29,061 bases of DNA from Acanthaster planci (taxonomy: Eukaryota; Echinodermata; Asteroidea; Valvatida; Acanthasteridae): NCBI RefSeq assembly GCF_001949145.1, contig NW_019091446.1:570370-599430 (forward strand). Direction: 5' to 3'. The stretch's first letter is position 1; every line of letters starts with the position of its first letter. Positions 1-10,923 of this stretch are shown here, in pieces. The notes beneath the pieces were generated by a model, which was given only the letters and a program-made list of their open reading frames with translations, was not told the origin of the DNA and did not search any database. The position numbers and the translations under genes are program-made.

Positions 1-353
1 CATAAAATGGGAAAATGAAGCTAAGACTTTTGCCTCTGGTTGAAACCTATGACTAAGACTTGAATCCAAGTTTCACACAAGAGGAATTTCTTTTGGATAA
101 CAGATTGTCATGCTTTCTGTTTGTACCTTTTCTCAGTTTGACAAGCTTGAGACATTCCTGTCTGTTTATTAAGGGGAACTGTGAAATCTGTGTTGGTAAA
201 TCCAAGAATTAATATATATAACCTTTTAAATTACCTTTTATGAGGGAGATTTTGTTTTGCTTTGTTTTTGTCTGTTTTTAATTACATGTAATATTAAATC
301 TTCTTCTGCTTTTTCCTCTTCTTATTCTTATTATTACGCTTATCGAATGACAG
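1..353 (+). other. P450 intron, 3' part
   Basis: This is non-coding sequence upstream of the first visible P450 exon. It ends in a pyrimidine-rich tract (301-340) and the acceptor CAG at 351-353. I see no exon or repeat in it. Confidence 0.75.
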
Positions 354-2967
354 ATATTTCCAAGCAAGAAACTCCGAATCGTCCAAGAGATCATCAAGAC
401 ACGTGACTCCATCCTGCAAAAAAAATACGACGAACACTTCCGTACCTTCGACTCCAACAACATCCGGGACTTGACCGACGCCTTCATAGACACCATGCTT
501 GAAAGCAATAATGACGATTGCGAAAGCGTACTCACCGAAGATCACGTTGTCATGGCAATGTGGGAGCTCTTTGTTGGAGGCTACGAAGCCACGTACAAAT
601 CACTGATGTGGGCAATAATCTACATATTAAACAATCCAGAGGTAAATGATAAGACATTTTTTTTATTAACATTATCATCTTTTTTGGCTTCAAATTCTTT
701 ACAAATTTAGCAATGATACAACCCACAAACTCTACTGTGAATGAACTGATTTTGGGAGCTTAATGTTGGTGTGGTCCTCTGATAACACCGGGGGTATTAA
801 ATTTAACACTCGAATTTTGGCAGTGCATGCTCAGTAGCACATTTTAATAAGAACAATTATCAGTTATAGGTAAGGCCAGGTTAAGATCTAGAATATTTTG
901 GATGCAGATATAATTACTGCGACATGTGCAAATCTTGCGTTTTATTGTACGCCTGATGAATTAATTCTGACATCCCAAATGTAAAATAAAACACCTGTCG
1001 TCTTAACTCTTCCTTTGTTAAAATTTCCTTAATAAGGTGCAAGATCAGATTCAACATGAATTAGATGAGAACATTGGGACACGTTTGCCTTTGTGGGATG
1101 ACCGTCATGAGCTTCCGTACCTGGAGGCGACCATATTAGAGACATTACGTTGCAGTTCTTTCTCTTCGATGAATGGACCAAGGAGGACAAGATGTGATAC
1201 CAAGTAGGTCCAAACACATTTGGCCAAATATGCACTGGCATATATCGTGAAATCACATTAGCCTTTCAACATTTACTGAATCGAATACCCAGACGTTACA
1301 GACTAGACACGAAAAGCGTAGGGCAAGCTTTGTCATCGTCTTCAAATAAATAGGTCTTCCTGCAAAGGACATGGATGAAAAGTGGGCTTGGAATAATTGA
1401 ACATCTCTCTTTGTAAAACGATTTTTAGTACCGTGCAAATGCTACCAACACACTCTTTATTCTCTACTAAGTTAATGTCGTCCTTGTCTTTGACAGGGTG
1501 CAAGGATATGACATACCCAAGGACTCAACAGTCTTTTGTAACCTGTGGTGGGTTCATCACAATCCTAAATATTGGAAGCATCCAATGAGCTTTCGGCCAG
1601 GTGAGTCTAAGATGATGATAGCACTTTTGGCAATAGTTTCATTTGCGATTCCTACCGCTTTCCGTTCTTCATCAAAACTGTGAACTGGCCTCATAATTGT
1701 AACAAACAGTTGGAAAAGGGCAGGTAACGTTAAATGACTCGCTTACAACCACTGTCACGTGTGAAGATAACAAACACACACATAACAAACACAAAAGAGG
1801 TAATCCACATGGCGTCTCCGCAAATCTCCTACCGATTGTAGATCCACCATGCAAACCTTCAAGCATTATGACTTCCCCTTATGGAGAGTAGATCTCATCC
1901 ACGGTCAAGAGGTGTGAGCGCCTCTCCATCAAGCATTCAAGATTCATCTACAATTTGACCTTCCTTAAGCGCTGCCGTGATTCCAACATCGTGCCACTCG
2001 GTCTTCGTCTCCGCGATCCTGTCCCCAATAACAAGTCGCAATGAAGCAAGCACTCAAGTTGGAATCCAGCAGTCTCCTGACGACGGACAGAGCTCTCACT
2101 GTCCAAAACGTAGAGTACGGGATCTTTTCAGAGTCACACATACAAAAACGATACTCCACATGGTGTCTCCGCAAACCTCCTACCCAAACACAAATCTCTA
2201 TTCTAGCCCCCCCGACTACAATTTATTTGTGCCTTTCGGTCACACTAAAATCTTGCCATGCAAAATGGAGGTAAGCAACATGGGCGAAGCAAGGGGCGCT
2301 TCCCACGAAATAAAATGCGAAAGGGATGAGTTACATGATTGAAGGGGGTGAAAATCAAGAAAGTGACCCTCTTTCACCCTTCAGTTCGTTGCTAATAAGC
2401 GCCTTGCCCCTCCCTCCCCTGGAAATATGCTTGCGACACTCATGGTTAGTATCGTCCTTTTGAATAAACATTTATCAGGAAGAAAGGCAAATTATGTCAA
2501 CTGCCAACCATTAAACCCAACGTCTAAGTCGTCGTTGTTTTCGTGGTTTTTTTTTTAATCGTGAAAGACTTTTTTCAAAGATTTCTCAGCAATAATATCA
2601 TGACCATTACATAATGTTTATCACAGCAGTTGCAAGTATCTTACATTAATTTGATAGCTGTTTCTCAACCTAATCACCTGCCACATGTGACACTTCATCA
2701 TTCATTTTTCTTCCTCCCTTCCTAGAGCGCTTCCTAGACGAGGATGGCAAAGTTTTCACTCCTAAGAGTTTCATGGCATTTTCCATCGGCCGCCGAGCTT
2801 GCCTTGGGGAGAACCTGGCCAAGATGGAGCTGTTCATGTTCCTGGGGGGCATCCTGCAGCGCTTCCAGCTGAAGACACCCGCTGGGGAGAAACTCCCCGA
2901 CACGGAGCCCATGCCAGACATGATGAGATCACCAAACCTCTTCAAAGTTCAGATTACTAGCCGTTGA
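354..2967 (+). CDS. Cytochrome P450, clan 2 (CYP1/CYP17-like), last four exons; 5' part outside window
   Basis: Four exons join in frame: 354-641, 1037-1203, 1497-1600 and 2726-2967 (801 nt, 266 residues plus TGA). All introns are GT-AG, with phases 0, 2 and 1. Exon 1 covers the G to I helices, with the I-helix signature LFVGGYEATYKS at 570-605. Exon 2 carries the K-helix ExxR as ETLR, preceded by LPYLEATIL, which is typical of CYP1/CYP17 proteins. The PERF motif is split across exons 3 and 4. Exon 4 has the heme ligand loop FSIGRRACLG, with the cysteine that binds iron, and ends in ITSR. P450s of this clan are ER-bound monooxygenases acting on steroids and xenobiotics. The membrane anchor and C-helix must lie left of the window. 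Oddities: the conserved I-helix Thr after the Glu is Ala (588-590), and the segment after ExxR reads NGPR where relatives have a TIPH-like sequence. It could be a working divergent P450 or a paralog with altered chemistry; the reading frame is intact. The exact family cannot be set from this part. Confidence 0.93.
642..1036 (+). other. P450 intron (phase 0)
   Basis: The donor is GTAAAT at 642 and the acceptor is AATAAG at 1031-1036, joining ...NNPE to VQDQ. Nothing else is recognised inside. Confidence 0.85.
1204..1496 (+). other. P450 intron (phase 2)
   Basis: The donor GTAGGT at 1204 splits a Lys codon (AA|G). The acceptor is TTTGACAG, ending at 1496. Reading through instead gives a stop (TAG) right after the donor GT. 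No inner feature was seen. Confidence 0.85.
1805..1833 (+). repeat. 29-bp direct repeat, copy 1
   Basis: CCACATGGCGTCTCCGCAAA and the next 9 bases recur at 2156-2184 with two transitions. Weaker similarity extends upstream of both copies. The pair brackets the retroelement-like fragment at 1892-2044. Confidence 0.6.
1892..2044 (+). pseudogene. Possible N-terminal fragment of a Penelope-like retroelement ORF
   Basis: An open frame of 50 codons runs from a TAG at 1889 to a TGA at 2042. It contains FLKRCRDSNIVPLGLRL followed by RDPV. A pattern of Phe-Leu-x-Arg-Cys, then Ile-Val-Pro-x-Gly-Leu, resembles the region upstream of the reverse transcriptase in Penelope-like and related ORFs. That match is from memory of the pattern, not an alignment. 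No RT motifs follow. It lies inside a P450 intron and is certainly not part of the P450. Confidence 0.33.
2156..2184 (+). repeat. 29-bp direct repeat, copy 2
   Basis: This is the second copy of the repeat at 1805-1833 (27 of 29 bases identical), in the same orientation, 351 bp further on. Confidence 0.6.
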
Positions 2968-3004
2968 AGAACTCCCAATACTAAAGACGGCTATTGGATG
3001 CGAT

Positions 3005-3010
3005 AATAAA
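3005..3010 (+). promoter_or_regulatory. Polyadenylation signal of the P450
   Basis: AATAAA lies 37 bp after the P450 stop codon, the expected place for cleavage and polyadenylation. Confidence 0.65.
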
Positions 3011-3791
3011 GGAACGTTTTATACATTTTTTAAAAATTACACGGAATAGTCATTTGGTGAATTAATCAGTAGATTTAATTTTCAAGGCGAAATTATGCCT
3101 GCAGAGGTCAAAATGATCAAACACAGAAGGCAGCGATATAAGAAATGGTGAAAAGATGATAATGGTTAATCTTATCAGTCCATTTAATGATGATTATAAG
3201 TAAACGATGGGAGTAAAACTGATGTGAATAGGATGCATGAAAAGATTTTTACAGAGATCCTCTAGGACAAGGATCCATTTGTTGGAAACGTTCCATGCAG
3301 TATGCCTCTCTAACAAAAGTTAATTAATCTTAATGTCTTTGGAGGTAACTTGCCTGCTACAGAAAAATTCAACACTTAATATAAATATTTTGTACATAAA
3401 AGTCATCACAATGTATATGGTTTTTAATTTACTTAATTTTTCTGCCGAAAGAACAATTATTTTGGTATGTATGGTTTGGCTTATTTTGTACATACAAAGA
3501 GATATGATACTAACTGTAGCAATGTATGTCTTGTTGAGATTTTCTGGAACACATGCATTTTGATTTAAATTGCTGAATTTCTTTGCAGTAGTATTCAACA
3601 GAGAATCTATTTTTAATCACTCAGTATTGCCTGGTTATCCCTGATGCTTCTTTTGTCATTGGTTAGAGTTAAGACGTTTCGTGAAATATGAGGCAAACTA
3701 AGTGGAATTCAGGATATAAATGCAAGAGTGAAAACTCCCCCCACAAAAAAATAAACAAACAAACACACTGTGAGCCTCGTATAAAACCATC
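3011..3791. other. Intergenic, no gene seen
   Basis: This AT-rich stretch follows the P450. Its open frames are short and have no recognisable content. No repeat with a clear partner in the window was found. Confidence 0.5.
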
Positions 3792-4076
3792 CAAAAGAGT
3801 AGGAATGAAACTAAAGAAGGAGTGAAATCCAATCCAAACTAAGTGAAAAAAGTGAAAACCACTCTCAAAAGAATGAACATTTCAAAGGAGTGAAATTGCC
3901 ACTCTGCCAAGGAGCCATATGAAGGAAAACTCATAAAAGAGTTGTCGTTTATGCTCCTGTTCTGAGTAAGTTTCACTCTTCTGGAGTGGTTTTTTCTCTT
4001 TTGAAAGAGGCTTTCAGTCTTGTTGAGTGGATTTAAAGGGACTCCTTCTTTTTGAGAGTAAGAATTCACTCTTTTG
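3792..4076. repeat. GAGTGAAA-rich inverted-repeat element (MITE-like)
   Basis: The two ends match as a perfect 9-bp inverted repeat, CAAAAGAGT at 3792-3800 and ACTCTTTTG at 4068-4076. Inside, variants of GGAGTGAAA on one side face ACTCCTT/TTTCACTC on the other, so the whole can fold imperfectly. No target-site duplication is evident. This looks like an old non-autonomous DNA element. Confidence 0.4.
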
Positions 4077-5406
4077 TCTTTAGGGAGATAAAACTATCTA
4101 TTACTTTCATGAGTATCAAACGGTCAATCAAAAAAGATGGTGAAATAGCAATATATGTTCCAGGTTCCTGGAATAACATTACGTTCATCAAAACTGGATC
4201 TTTTCTAGATGTCAGCCGATATGTCGTCGTTATTTCAGAATGTACCCTCTTGTCACTAGAGCTAAGGAGGCTCTAAGAATCTTCAGCGCTAAGAAGCTCC
4301 ATAAGAATTTTCACAGGTGAAGGCTTTGATGCCATCTGATTATTTTCATCGATGGGAGTATTATGTACCGGTATAGGGCCTACTGTCAGTATAAAGACTC
4401 AGGTTTCCACTAAGCACTTACAAGGCATCGGAACAAAATGATTTTCCTTGCCTACGATATTCCTTTGAGAACTTTTGGTACTGAGTCACATAACAAACGG
4501 AATATATATGGAAACTTAATGAGGACACAACCAAGAACCATTCATACAATGGAAATACCTTTTAATTGTTTCCTGTGTACTTTTCTGCCGTATTCGTGAC
4601 TTTGTAGGCACCCAAATTTTTATAGATGCTGAAAAAATGCTTACATACAAGGTTTGGAGGAAATTAGAACAAGGCTGAACCGTTGAGGGCACATGATAAA
4701 TTGATATTTTTTCTTTAAATTTGTTGACTGCATTTCTGTATTACTTTGAGTTCGTTTTCTGTACACGTGCACTAGTTTATTTTAAAAGTTTTTCTTTAAT
4801 AACTACTTTTTACATAAATCTAAACTTCAAAGATAGACACCAAAAGTGATTCGTAACACAAATGAAGTTATTTGTTGTGAATTTATGTTTCTGTTATGTG
4901 GCTGTTTTGACTGTTTTGAGATAGTAACACTTTTTGACACATGTCAAGCATTTTATATTGAAATGTCATGCCCTTCCCTGAGAAATATTGAACAGGACTT
5001 TGCCAGAACTAGCACTTGACGAATATTGAACTGGCACTTGGACCCAAGAATAGAAAATTTCAAATTTGTTGTACTTAACTGCATTAAACTTTGGAAAGCA
5101 ACATAATAAGGAATAGAGCAATATTAGGACAAAAAATTTATTTTTTCATTTCAGTCTTATTTCCGAATTAGAAGTATCTGATAAAGAAAATTCTTATCGT
5201 GTATTTAATCTTTCTGAGATCATTTCAGAAATGTCTACATGCATCCATAAATAGCTTGTTAAATGCTTAACCATATGTAATACTAATTTGTAGTTTTTTA
5301 AACGGTCGAGCTATGATGTTCACGTGTGATACATATACTACCAATGTATTTTATGAGCACGAAAAGCTTCTTGGAGACTCACATGTGGCCTTTCACAACA
5401 TCGGAT
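4077..5406. other. Intergenic, no gene seen
   Basis: AT-rich sequence with only short meaningless frames. No RNA gene or repeat was recognised. Confidence 0.5.
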
Positions 5407-5445
5407 CCTTCCGTCTCCCCTGAGGTACTCAGGGGAGACGGAAGG
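5407..5445. repeat. Perfect 18-bp hairpin with 3-nt loop
   Basis: CCTTCCGTCTCCCCTGAG (5407-5424) is followed by GTA and then its exact reverse complement (5428-5445). The stem is GC-rich within an AT-rich region. It could be a foldback footprint, a cruciform-forming site or the core of a small hairpin RNA; nothing shows transcription. Confidence 0.85.
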
Positions 5446-6338
5446 GTATTGTACGACAAGTGCCCCCTACGTTCAACCTGTTCTCATTCAGTACTGTGCA
5501 GCGATGGCGTGCACATCCTTTGTTTCTTAACTGCGTTGAATATGGACCACGATCCACGAACAGCCGGCAATAATTTTTATTGATAATTTATTAATTTCAA
5601 ATGCGACTCGGAGTGTTTAAACCCATATGACATATTTCTTATATGGGACTTGTATCAGAAAAGTTAATTTTTCGAGATGAAAATTTTCCTCGGTGAGAGA
5701 TATTTTGTTTACCTGCCATTCCTTTTTGACCGTACCGTGCCATCTCGCCAACGCGTTGCCGGCACACGCGTTTGTGTGCGACGGTGGGTTGTGCGTGCAG
5801 CCATCCATGCGCTGTAAGTTTTGATCGCTATGAAGAATTTTTTGACTATACGCGTACCAAACTCAATGGACAAAATCCGAATAGGACGCATCACTCGTTT
5901 TTTATAACGTTGTGGAAAAAGGGTCGTGTTGAACGGAAGAATTTCCTTTAAACGACTGCAGTCGGGAGGTGAAGTCTTTAAACATACATTTCAGGAAAAA
6001 AATCAATGATGAAGGTGGGAGTTTTAAAAATTAATTCGTTGTTATGCATGGAATTTAGGGGTGTTTACTAATTTGAGGAGACCGCAGCGCAGCGTGTGCA
6101 TTATAAACGTGTTCGCATGCAGGATCCATCGCTGAATTGAGAAGCTGAAAACGGAATCCTTTTCTAGAATCTCCATGAAACAAAATGCTGGTGTACACAT
6201 ATAAAAAGGAACAAGTTCTTCAACAATCCTTGTATATAATGGAAACGCTGGAGATTAGAACTTTAAATGGAATAATTCCTTATGAACACCCCTCCTTTAA
6301 CGAATGGAATAGGCTTACAGACCGTTGTGCGCTCATCA
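5446..6338. other. Intergenic, no gene seen
   Basis: No convincing coding sequence. It includes a C-tract (6346-6355 region) just beside the decayed frame described next. Confidence 0.45.
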
Positions 6339-6890
6339 CGCGCAACCCCCCCCCCGTAAGCTTACCTTTCCGGCGAGTACCTGTTCACCTTCTGGTACCC
6401 ACGTATTGTTCAGGGAGTCCTCTGTGCGTACCGCATCCCAAATAGTCTCAATCTCTATAAATTTCTCAAATTTACAGGAACACTCTTTATTTCCTGTGGA
6501 GCCTCGAACTAGATCCCACCCTGTTTGAGGCAAAGGTGCAGTCCCAAACTGAATGACTGTGAATTTCCCGAGATGGAGCTGACTTTTTTAAGTATAGCTG
6601 TGATGAATTTTTTCTGAATCTTTGTACTCTTTTTCAATGTGTGAAAACTCTTTTACATTTATATTGGGTTCAGTGCATTAAAAGGTGCACTATTTATAAC
6701 TTTTAAAATCATCCATGCTTTCCAAGACAACTGAGAGCGCTGTTGCCGTTTCATCTGAGGAAGACATAATTCGGTGCATAGATTTTTCTGTTCCAATCAT
6801 CAACCCAGAATTAATTAAATTACTTACTGAAAATATTTCTGAGAATGGGACTGATGCTTGCTTATTAGTATGCACATAATCAACAAGGAG
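6339..6890 (-). pseudogene. Decayed coding-like frame, unknown
   Basis: On the minus strand one frame from 6890 to 6339 (184 codons) has only three stops, at 6692-6690, 6680-6678 and 6590-6588. The stretches between them have protein-like composition, for example NKQASVPFSEIF, HIEKEYKDSEK and KFEKFIEIETIWDAVRTED. A GGAAAG|GTAAGC donor-like site sits at 6366/6365. I do not recognise the family. It may be an old transposon ORF or gene relic, or chance; composition is the only evidence. Confidence 0.28.
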
Positions 6891-7535
6891 TCAGCAAAAA
6901 AAACAAAATTTTATCCAGGACAATCTACAAAAATGTAAAACTTTTTGTGTACAAACCAATGAAACATTGAGACTTTCTTCCCAGGATGACATCACAGTTT
7001 TGCACACGAGTATGGAAATACTCGTAAGCAAAACCAAATAGGTAGTTAAATAACCTTTGAAATTGTAAAACTATTAGAAAGTTGAAAATAAGATTAAGAC
7101 ACAAAGGTATACATGTATTTGGAAGGATTGTATTAAAACAAATTGAATGCACCTTCCCTTTAAGCTCACATGACCTCACGTCAGATATAATCTCTGTTTG
7201 AGTATTAATAGAAGTGACCCTTTTAAGTAGATTTTTATTTTTCACTTCCAAAAAACCACTATGATAACGGAAGCAAAAATGAAGTCTGGAACTCTTGTGG
7301 TGGTGCCACTTGGTAAGGCGCGCGTGTGTTTCACAAAATTGGATACTGGGCCATCGCATTACAGGTTATAACCACGTAAATACGTGAACTGCTGAGATAT
7401 TGATAGGATAATGGGCCATTAGCACATAGCCCAGAGTTCAGTCAACTGCTGCACATACCGACCTGACTGTGTGGTGTCATGCTCCCGGGTGACTGCACTA
7501 TTCCCACACAGACACTTTATCTAGTGCTGTACTGA
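6891..7535. other. Intergenic, no gene seen
   Basis: The longest frame here (minus strand, 6925-7359) has a composition typical of AT-rich noise and no motif. Nothing else was recognised. Confidence 0.45.
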
Positions 7536-7883
7536 TTTGGGGTATTTCTCTGGCTGAATTCTGACCTCTCATTTGGAGTTCCAAGCACTTCGTCCATGCT
7601 GATGAAACTGCAATCCAGTTCTAGGCGTTGACATTCTTCCATACGGCTGTTTATTGCGAATATAAGAAATATAGGACGTATCACACCAACAAGCAAAATC
7701 AGTCCCCTTGAACTTACTGTACTGCTGCAAGTACAAGTAATTGAACGATTGGTTAAAGAAAGTGGGAGAGCAAATTTATTCATGGAAACTGCCTCTAAGA
7801 GGGAAATTCGGTGCTTGGTTCGTTTATTCTCAATCCCCAGCTCTTTTGCTGACGTAAATGCAGGAAAACAACTTGTTGTATGA
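7536..7883 (+). pseudogene. Coding-like frame with one internal stop, unknown
   Basis: A plus-strand frame of 116 codons has one TGA at 7629-7631. The second half reads like protein (PLELTVLLQVQVIERLVKES, then GRANLFMETASKREIRCLV). No family was recognised and no clear splice sites frame it. A decayed transposon or gene piece, or chance, are all possible. Confidence 0.2.
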
Positions 7884-9279
7884 TTTGCCTAATATACTTT
7901 AGTGTAACCATTAAGTATACAGTCTTTCTTCGAATTTATTTCTCCCGTGTGGAAACTTGTCTGTTCTTCTGTATAAGTCTCGTTACTCTGTGCGAGTTTG
8001 AAAACTTTTGACGGAGAAAGGAACTCTTTTGAGAAAAACGATGCTCAGAGTTGCGATACTTGATTGCACCCAAAACTCTTGAGAATTTACCCCAAACACG
8101 GTGGGGGTCAGCCTCAGCATGATGATGTTATGTGTGTGGTGAATGGCGTATTTGGCATGATTATGAAGCGACGAAAGAGAGCAAAAAGAGCAAGAGCAAG
8201 ACTGCTTTGCTTGTGCTTTGTACACGTATGTTTTGTTTTTGTGGTGCTTGTCATGACAAGCACCCACACTGCCCTCCAAACTCTGGTGTTAAATTAGTGT
8301 TATAGCAAAGTTGAGCGCAATCTTGAACCTTGAGCAAATTAATTGTACTCTCTTTTGAGTTGATTGTCTTATGAATGGTCGTTATTTAGGGGCAGATCAA
8401 CTCAGGATGGAGTGTAATAAATATGCGTAAGTTTCAAGATTGCGCTTAACAGGAACACCTTCGTTATCCATGTTGGGCATGCCTGGATTGGTGTTAGGTT
8501 CAAACCACACTTCTGCAGTGGTACGTAGCAATGTGTTCGGCAATAATGGTTGAGACCATTTTGGTGGAGAGGTACCTGCTGGTTTTTCCACTGTATCATA
8601 AGTCGAATAGAAAAACAACAGTTTGACATGTACCGATAACCCTTAGTAGTTGCACTGACTATAGCGACCTGTAATGACTAGGATCAACGCGTATTATATA
8701 GTAAAATATATAATTGTTAATAGTGTAACAGTTGTGCACTTGTGTCCGTACTGTTATTTTTTCCAAGAAAAATCAGAATTGAAGAAATGAAACTAGTCAT
8801 ATGAATTCCAATTATGCTCCTACCTGTTGAATAAAAGGACGTGTAAAAGTGGGCCAGCCTGTTCAAGTAGCGGGGGTGTAGCCTATGGCCAAAGTACATT
8901 AACCTGACGGTGGATATGAGCGAGAAGTGGCTGGTATCAGCCGGTCGTTCCCCTGTTATTCACTCCCAGAGTTTGTCCCTTGAGCCAGCACTGTTTCTAT
9001 TGCGCGTTTATTTTTTCATCGTTTATCAATGCCAACATACTTAACCACGAGAACAAAAGAACCAACAGTGCCGTACCTGGAATTGACCTTACGCGGCCCA
9101 GCTAGCAAGAAGTACACTCACCTAACGGCCTCGGATACTGGGGCTCGTGATGCCAAAATGTAATCAATGAACGTAAAATGATCATTTACTCGGATCTACA
9201 TTTACAATTTTAAAACAACCATCGAATCTTGTGTGTCAAAATTTGTTTTACTCATTTGTCCAGCTTTCTTCCGAGTTTC
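7884..9279. other. Intergenic with one inverted repeat
   Basis: Apart from the imperfect hairpin at 8310-8450, I see no gene, RNA or recognisable repeat in this stretch. Confidence 0.5.
8310..8450. repeat. Imperfect 141-bp inverted repeat
   Basis: GTTGAGCGCAATCTTGAACC at 8310-8329 is matched in reverse complement at 8431-8450 (two mismatches over the 22-bp arms). An inner pair, GAGTTGAT and ATCAACTC, extends the fold. It resembles a short foldback element. Confidence 0.5.
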
Positions 9280-9382
9280 GTTGATTCCGTGCTTGGTTGT
9301 CTATTTCCTTTTCCTTGTCATTTGGTCGTTGAGAAAGATTCTGCGCGTATCGAAACGGGCGGCCCCATAACCGTTTTTATCT
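9280..9382 (+). repeat. Pseudo-LTR-like direct repeat, copy 1
   Basis: GTTGATTCCGTG, TTGTCATTTGGTCG and GAGAAAGATTCTG in order match the copy at 12399-12500. It includes TATCGAAACG, a degraded form of the GATCGAAACGTC in copy 2. The spacing of the matched blocks is the same apart from small indels. Confidence 0.6.
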
Positions 9383-10641
9383 CAAGTTAGATGGTCCATG
9401 TACGCGCAACTAAGTTGAGAGAAAACATAACTTAACTGTTACGACTACAAAGTGGTGAATATGCAACAGATGATGGCTGCGGCCAAGCAGCTAGTTTTAC
9501 TTAGTAATGATCTCTACGCAACCCAATAAGTTCTTACTATTTGGGCAGGTCATCGACCAAAGTACTTTCGTAGAGTTCACACACCTGCACACAAAGTCGG
9601 GAGTGCGAGAAACAGTCTGGAGTGAGTAGCAGGGCTGAAACCTACCAATACTGGTCCCTATCGCACACGACACGCAAGATAAGGCAGAAGTACGCTTATT
9701 ATAGAAAAAGAAAACCTGGCTTGTTGCTTCGGGGTCGCATCCCCTGTTTTTCTTTTGTCAGCAATGGAAGGATATATTCTCGCATTGTGGCGTGGCCTTT
9801 AGTGGTACTTTTTCTTGTAAATTTACCTTTGGCTGTTTTGTGAGGCTTTCACGGGCAGAACCTGGGACATATTTCACTGAAAGGGTGATTGATCGGAAGG
9901 TTCGGAAGGACGACATTTATGACAATTTCATCAAACCGCAGAGAGGATGGGCGTGTAGGGCCTATTGTGAATATGCCAGTCGCGTGCCATTGTGCCATTG
10001 CCCCAGTTTTTTTCTCATGTGTGATTTTTATACCAGTGCATGGATATGTAAGTTAAAGAGTTTGCTCAACCCGCTGAAACTTTAGAAAAGGTCTTGGATC
10101 CAATCTCCGAATAAAGAAAAAGTACAATACTTTGAGTTTCACAAATTATCACCCTGATTTACCTGCTGGGCTTCCATGGACATGTTTTACAGAGTGAAAG
10201 AGTCATTTTATTTCCTATTTACTGCTCATTCATGGCAATATTAGTGAAGTGCGCTTGTAAGAACATTTTTTCCAAATGCATGACCTCTCAGAACGGTTCC
10301 AGAAAGACGCCCCTCTGTCCTCATCAGTGAAATAAGAACCAAAATGTATTACATGTATACACGAACTCAGAAACGTAGGACAAATGCAACCCATCAATTT
10401 GCATCTAAATAAAATACTAAAATACTCCATCGAAAAGCTGTTTATTAAAAAAAAGCATGGCATTTGCCATGACCGGAATTCTCTTTAGAGCCAAAGAAGG
10501 CCAAGAAGACAAACGCCTGCGTATCTCTCCACTGTGTTAAGACTCACTTCCTCCCTGTTCCCTTGGATGATGAAATCCTTCGGACGACTGCTTTCTTCAA
10601 CTGTCAGATGAATGATGATAACTTTGACTTAAACCGACTAC
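9383..10641. other. Interior of the retroelement region, mostly unassigned
   Basis: No RT homology is visible. A 59-codon plus-strand frame after a TGA (10473-10652) has protein-like composition (THFLPVPLDDEILRTTAFF) but no recognised family. The rest shows only short frames. Confidence 0.35.
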
Positions 10642-10760
10642 GAAAGAGTTAGTATGATTGTTAAGTTGGCGATGGGCTTCACTGTCGGTCCATAATTACC
10701 ACAGCTGAACCATTATCTGCCGGCTTGATGATGACGTCAGTGCGGGAGCGCAGGGAGATT
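10642..10760 (-). pseudogene. Inverted N-terminal fragment of the Penelope-like RT
   Basis: On the minus strand the sequence encodes RSRTDVIIKPADNGSAVVIM, then after a frame slip EAHRQLNNHTNSF. This is the conserved block that precedes the RT fingers in Penelope-like proteins (the KPADKG motif followed by EA-x-RQL). The RT core that should follow lies on the opposite strand from 10924, so this piece is inverted relative to the rest. Confidence 0.7.
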
Positions 10761-10923
10761 ATCATGAGGAGTATGACGAAAGTGATCATCAGGGTTATTC
10801 ACTTGCGCATGGGTCTCAAGGGCTGGTACACGATTCTTTGGGGGTACCCAGGTGCAAGAAGTTACACCAAAAGTCCTTAATCACAAGTAAAGAGAACATG
10901 GATCTTCAAATTGGTATTGATAG

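Larger units (their letters stand above)
1601..2725 (+). other. P450 intron (phase 1) with repeat debris
   Basis: The donor is GTGAGT at 1601 and the acceptor is CTTCCTAG, ending at 2725. The intron is much longer than the others. It contains a retroelement-like coding fragment (1892-2044) and two copies of a 29-bp direct repeat (1805-1833 and 2156-2184). Confidence 0.85.

Noticed and set aside
6925-7359. 144-codon minus-strand frame
   Set aside because: Composition (Phe, Cys, His, Ile-rich) is that of AT-rich noise; no motif, domain or splice support.
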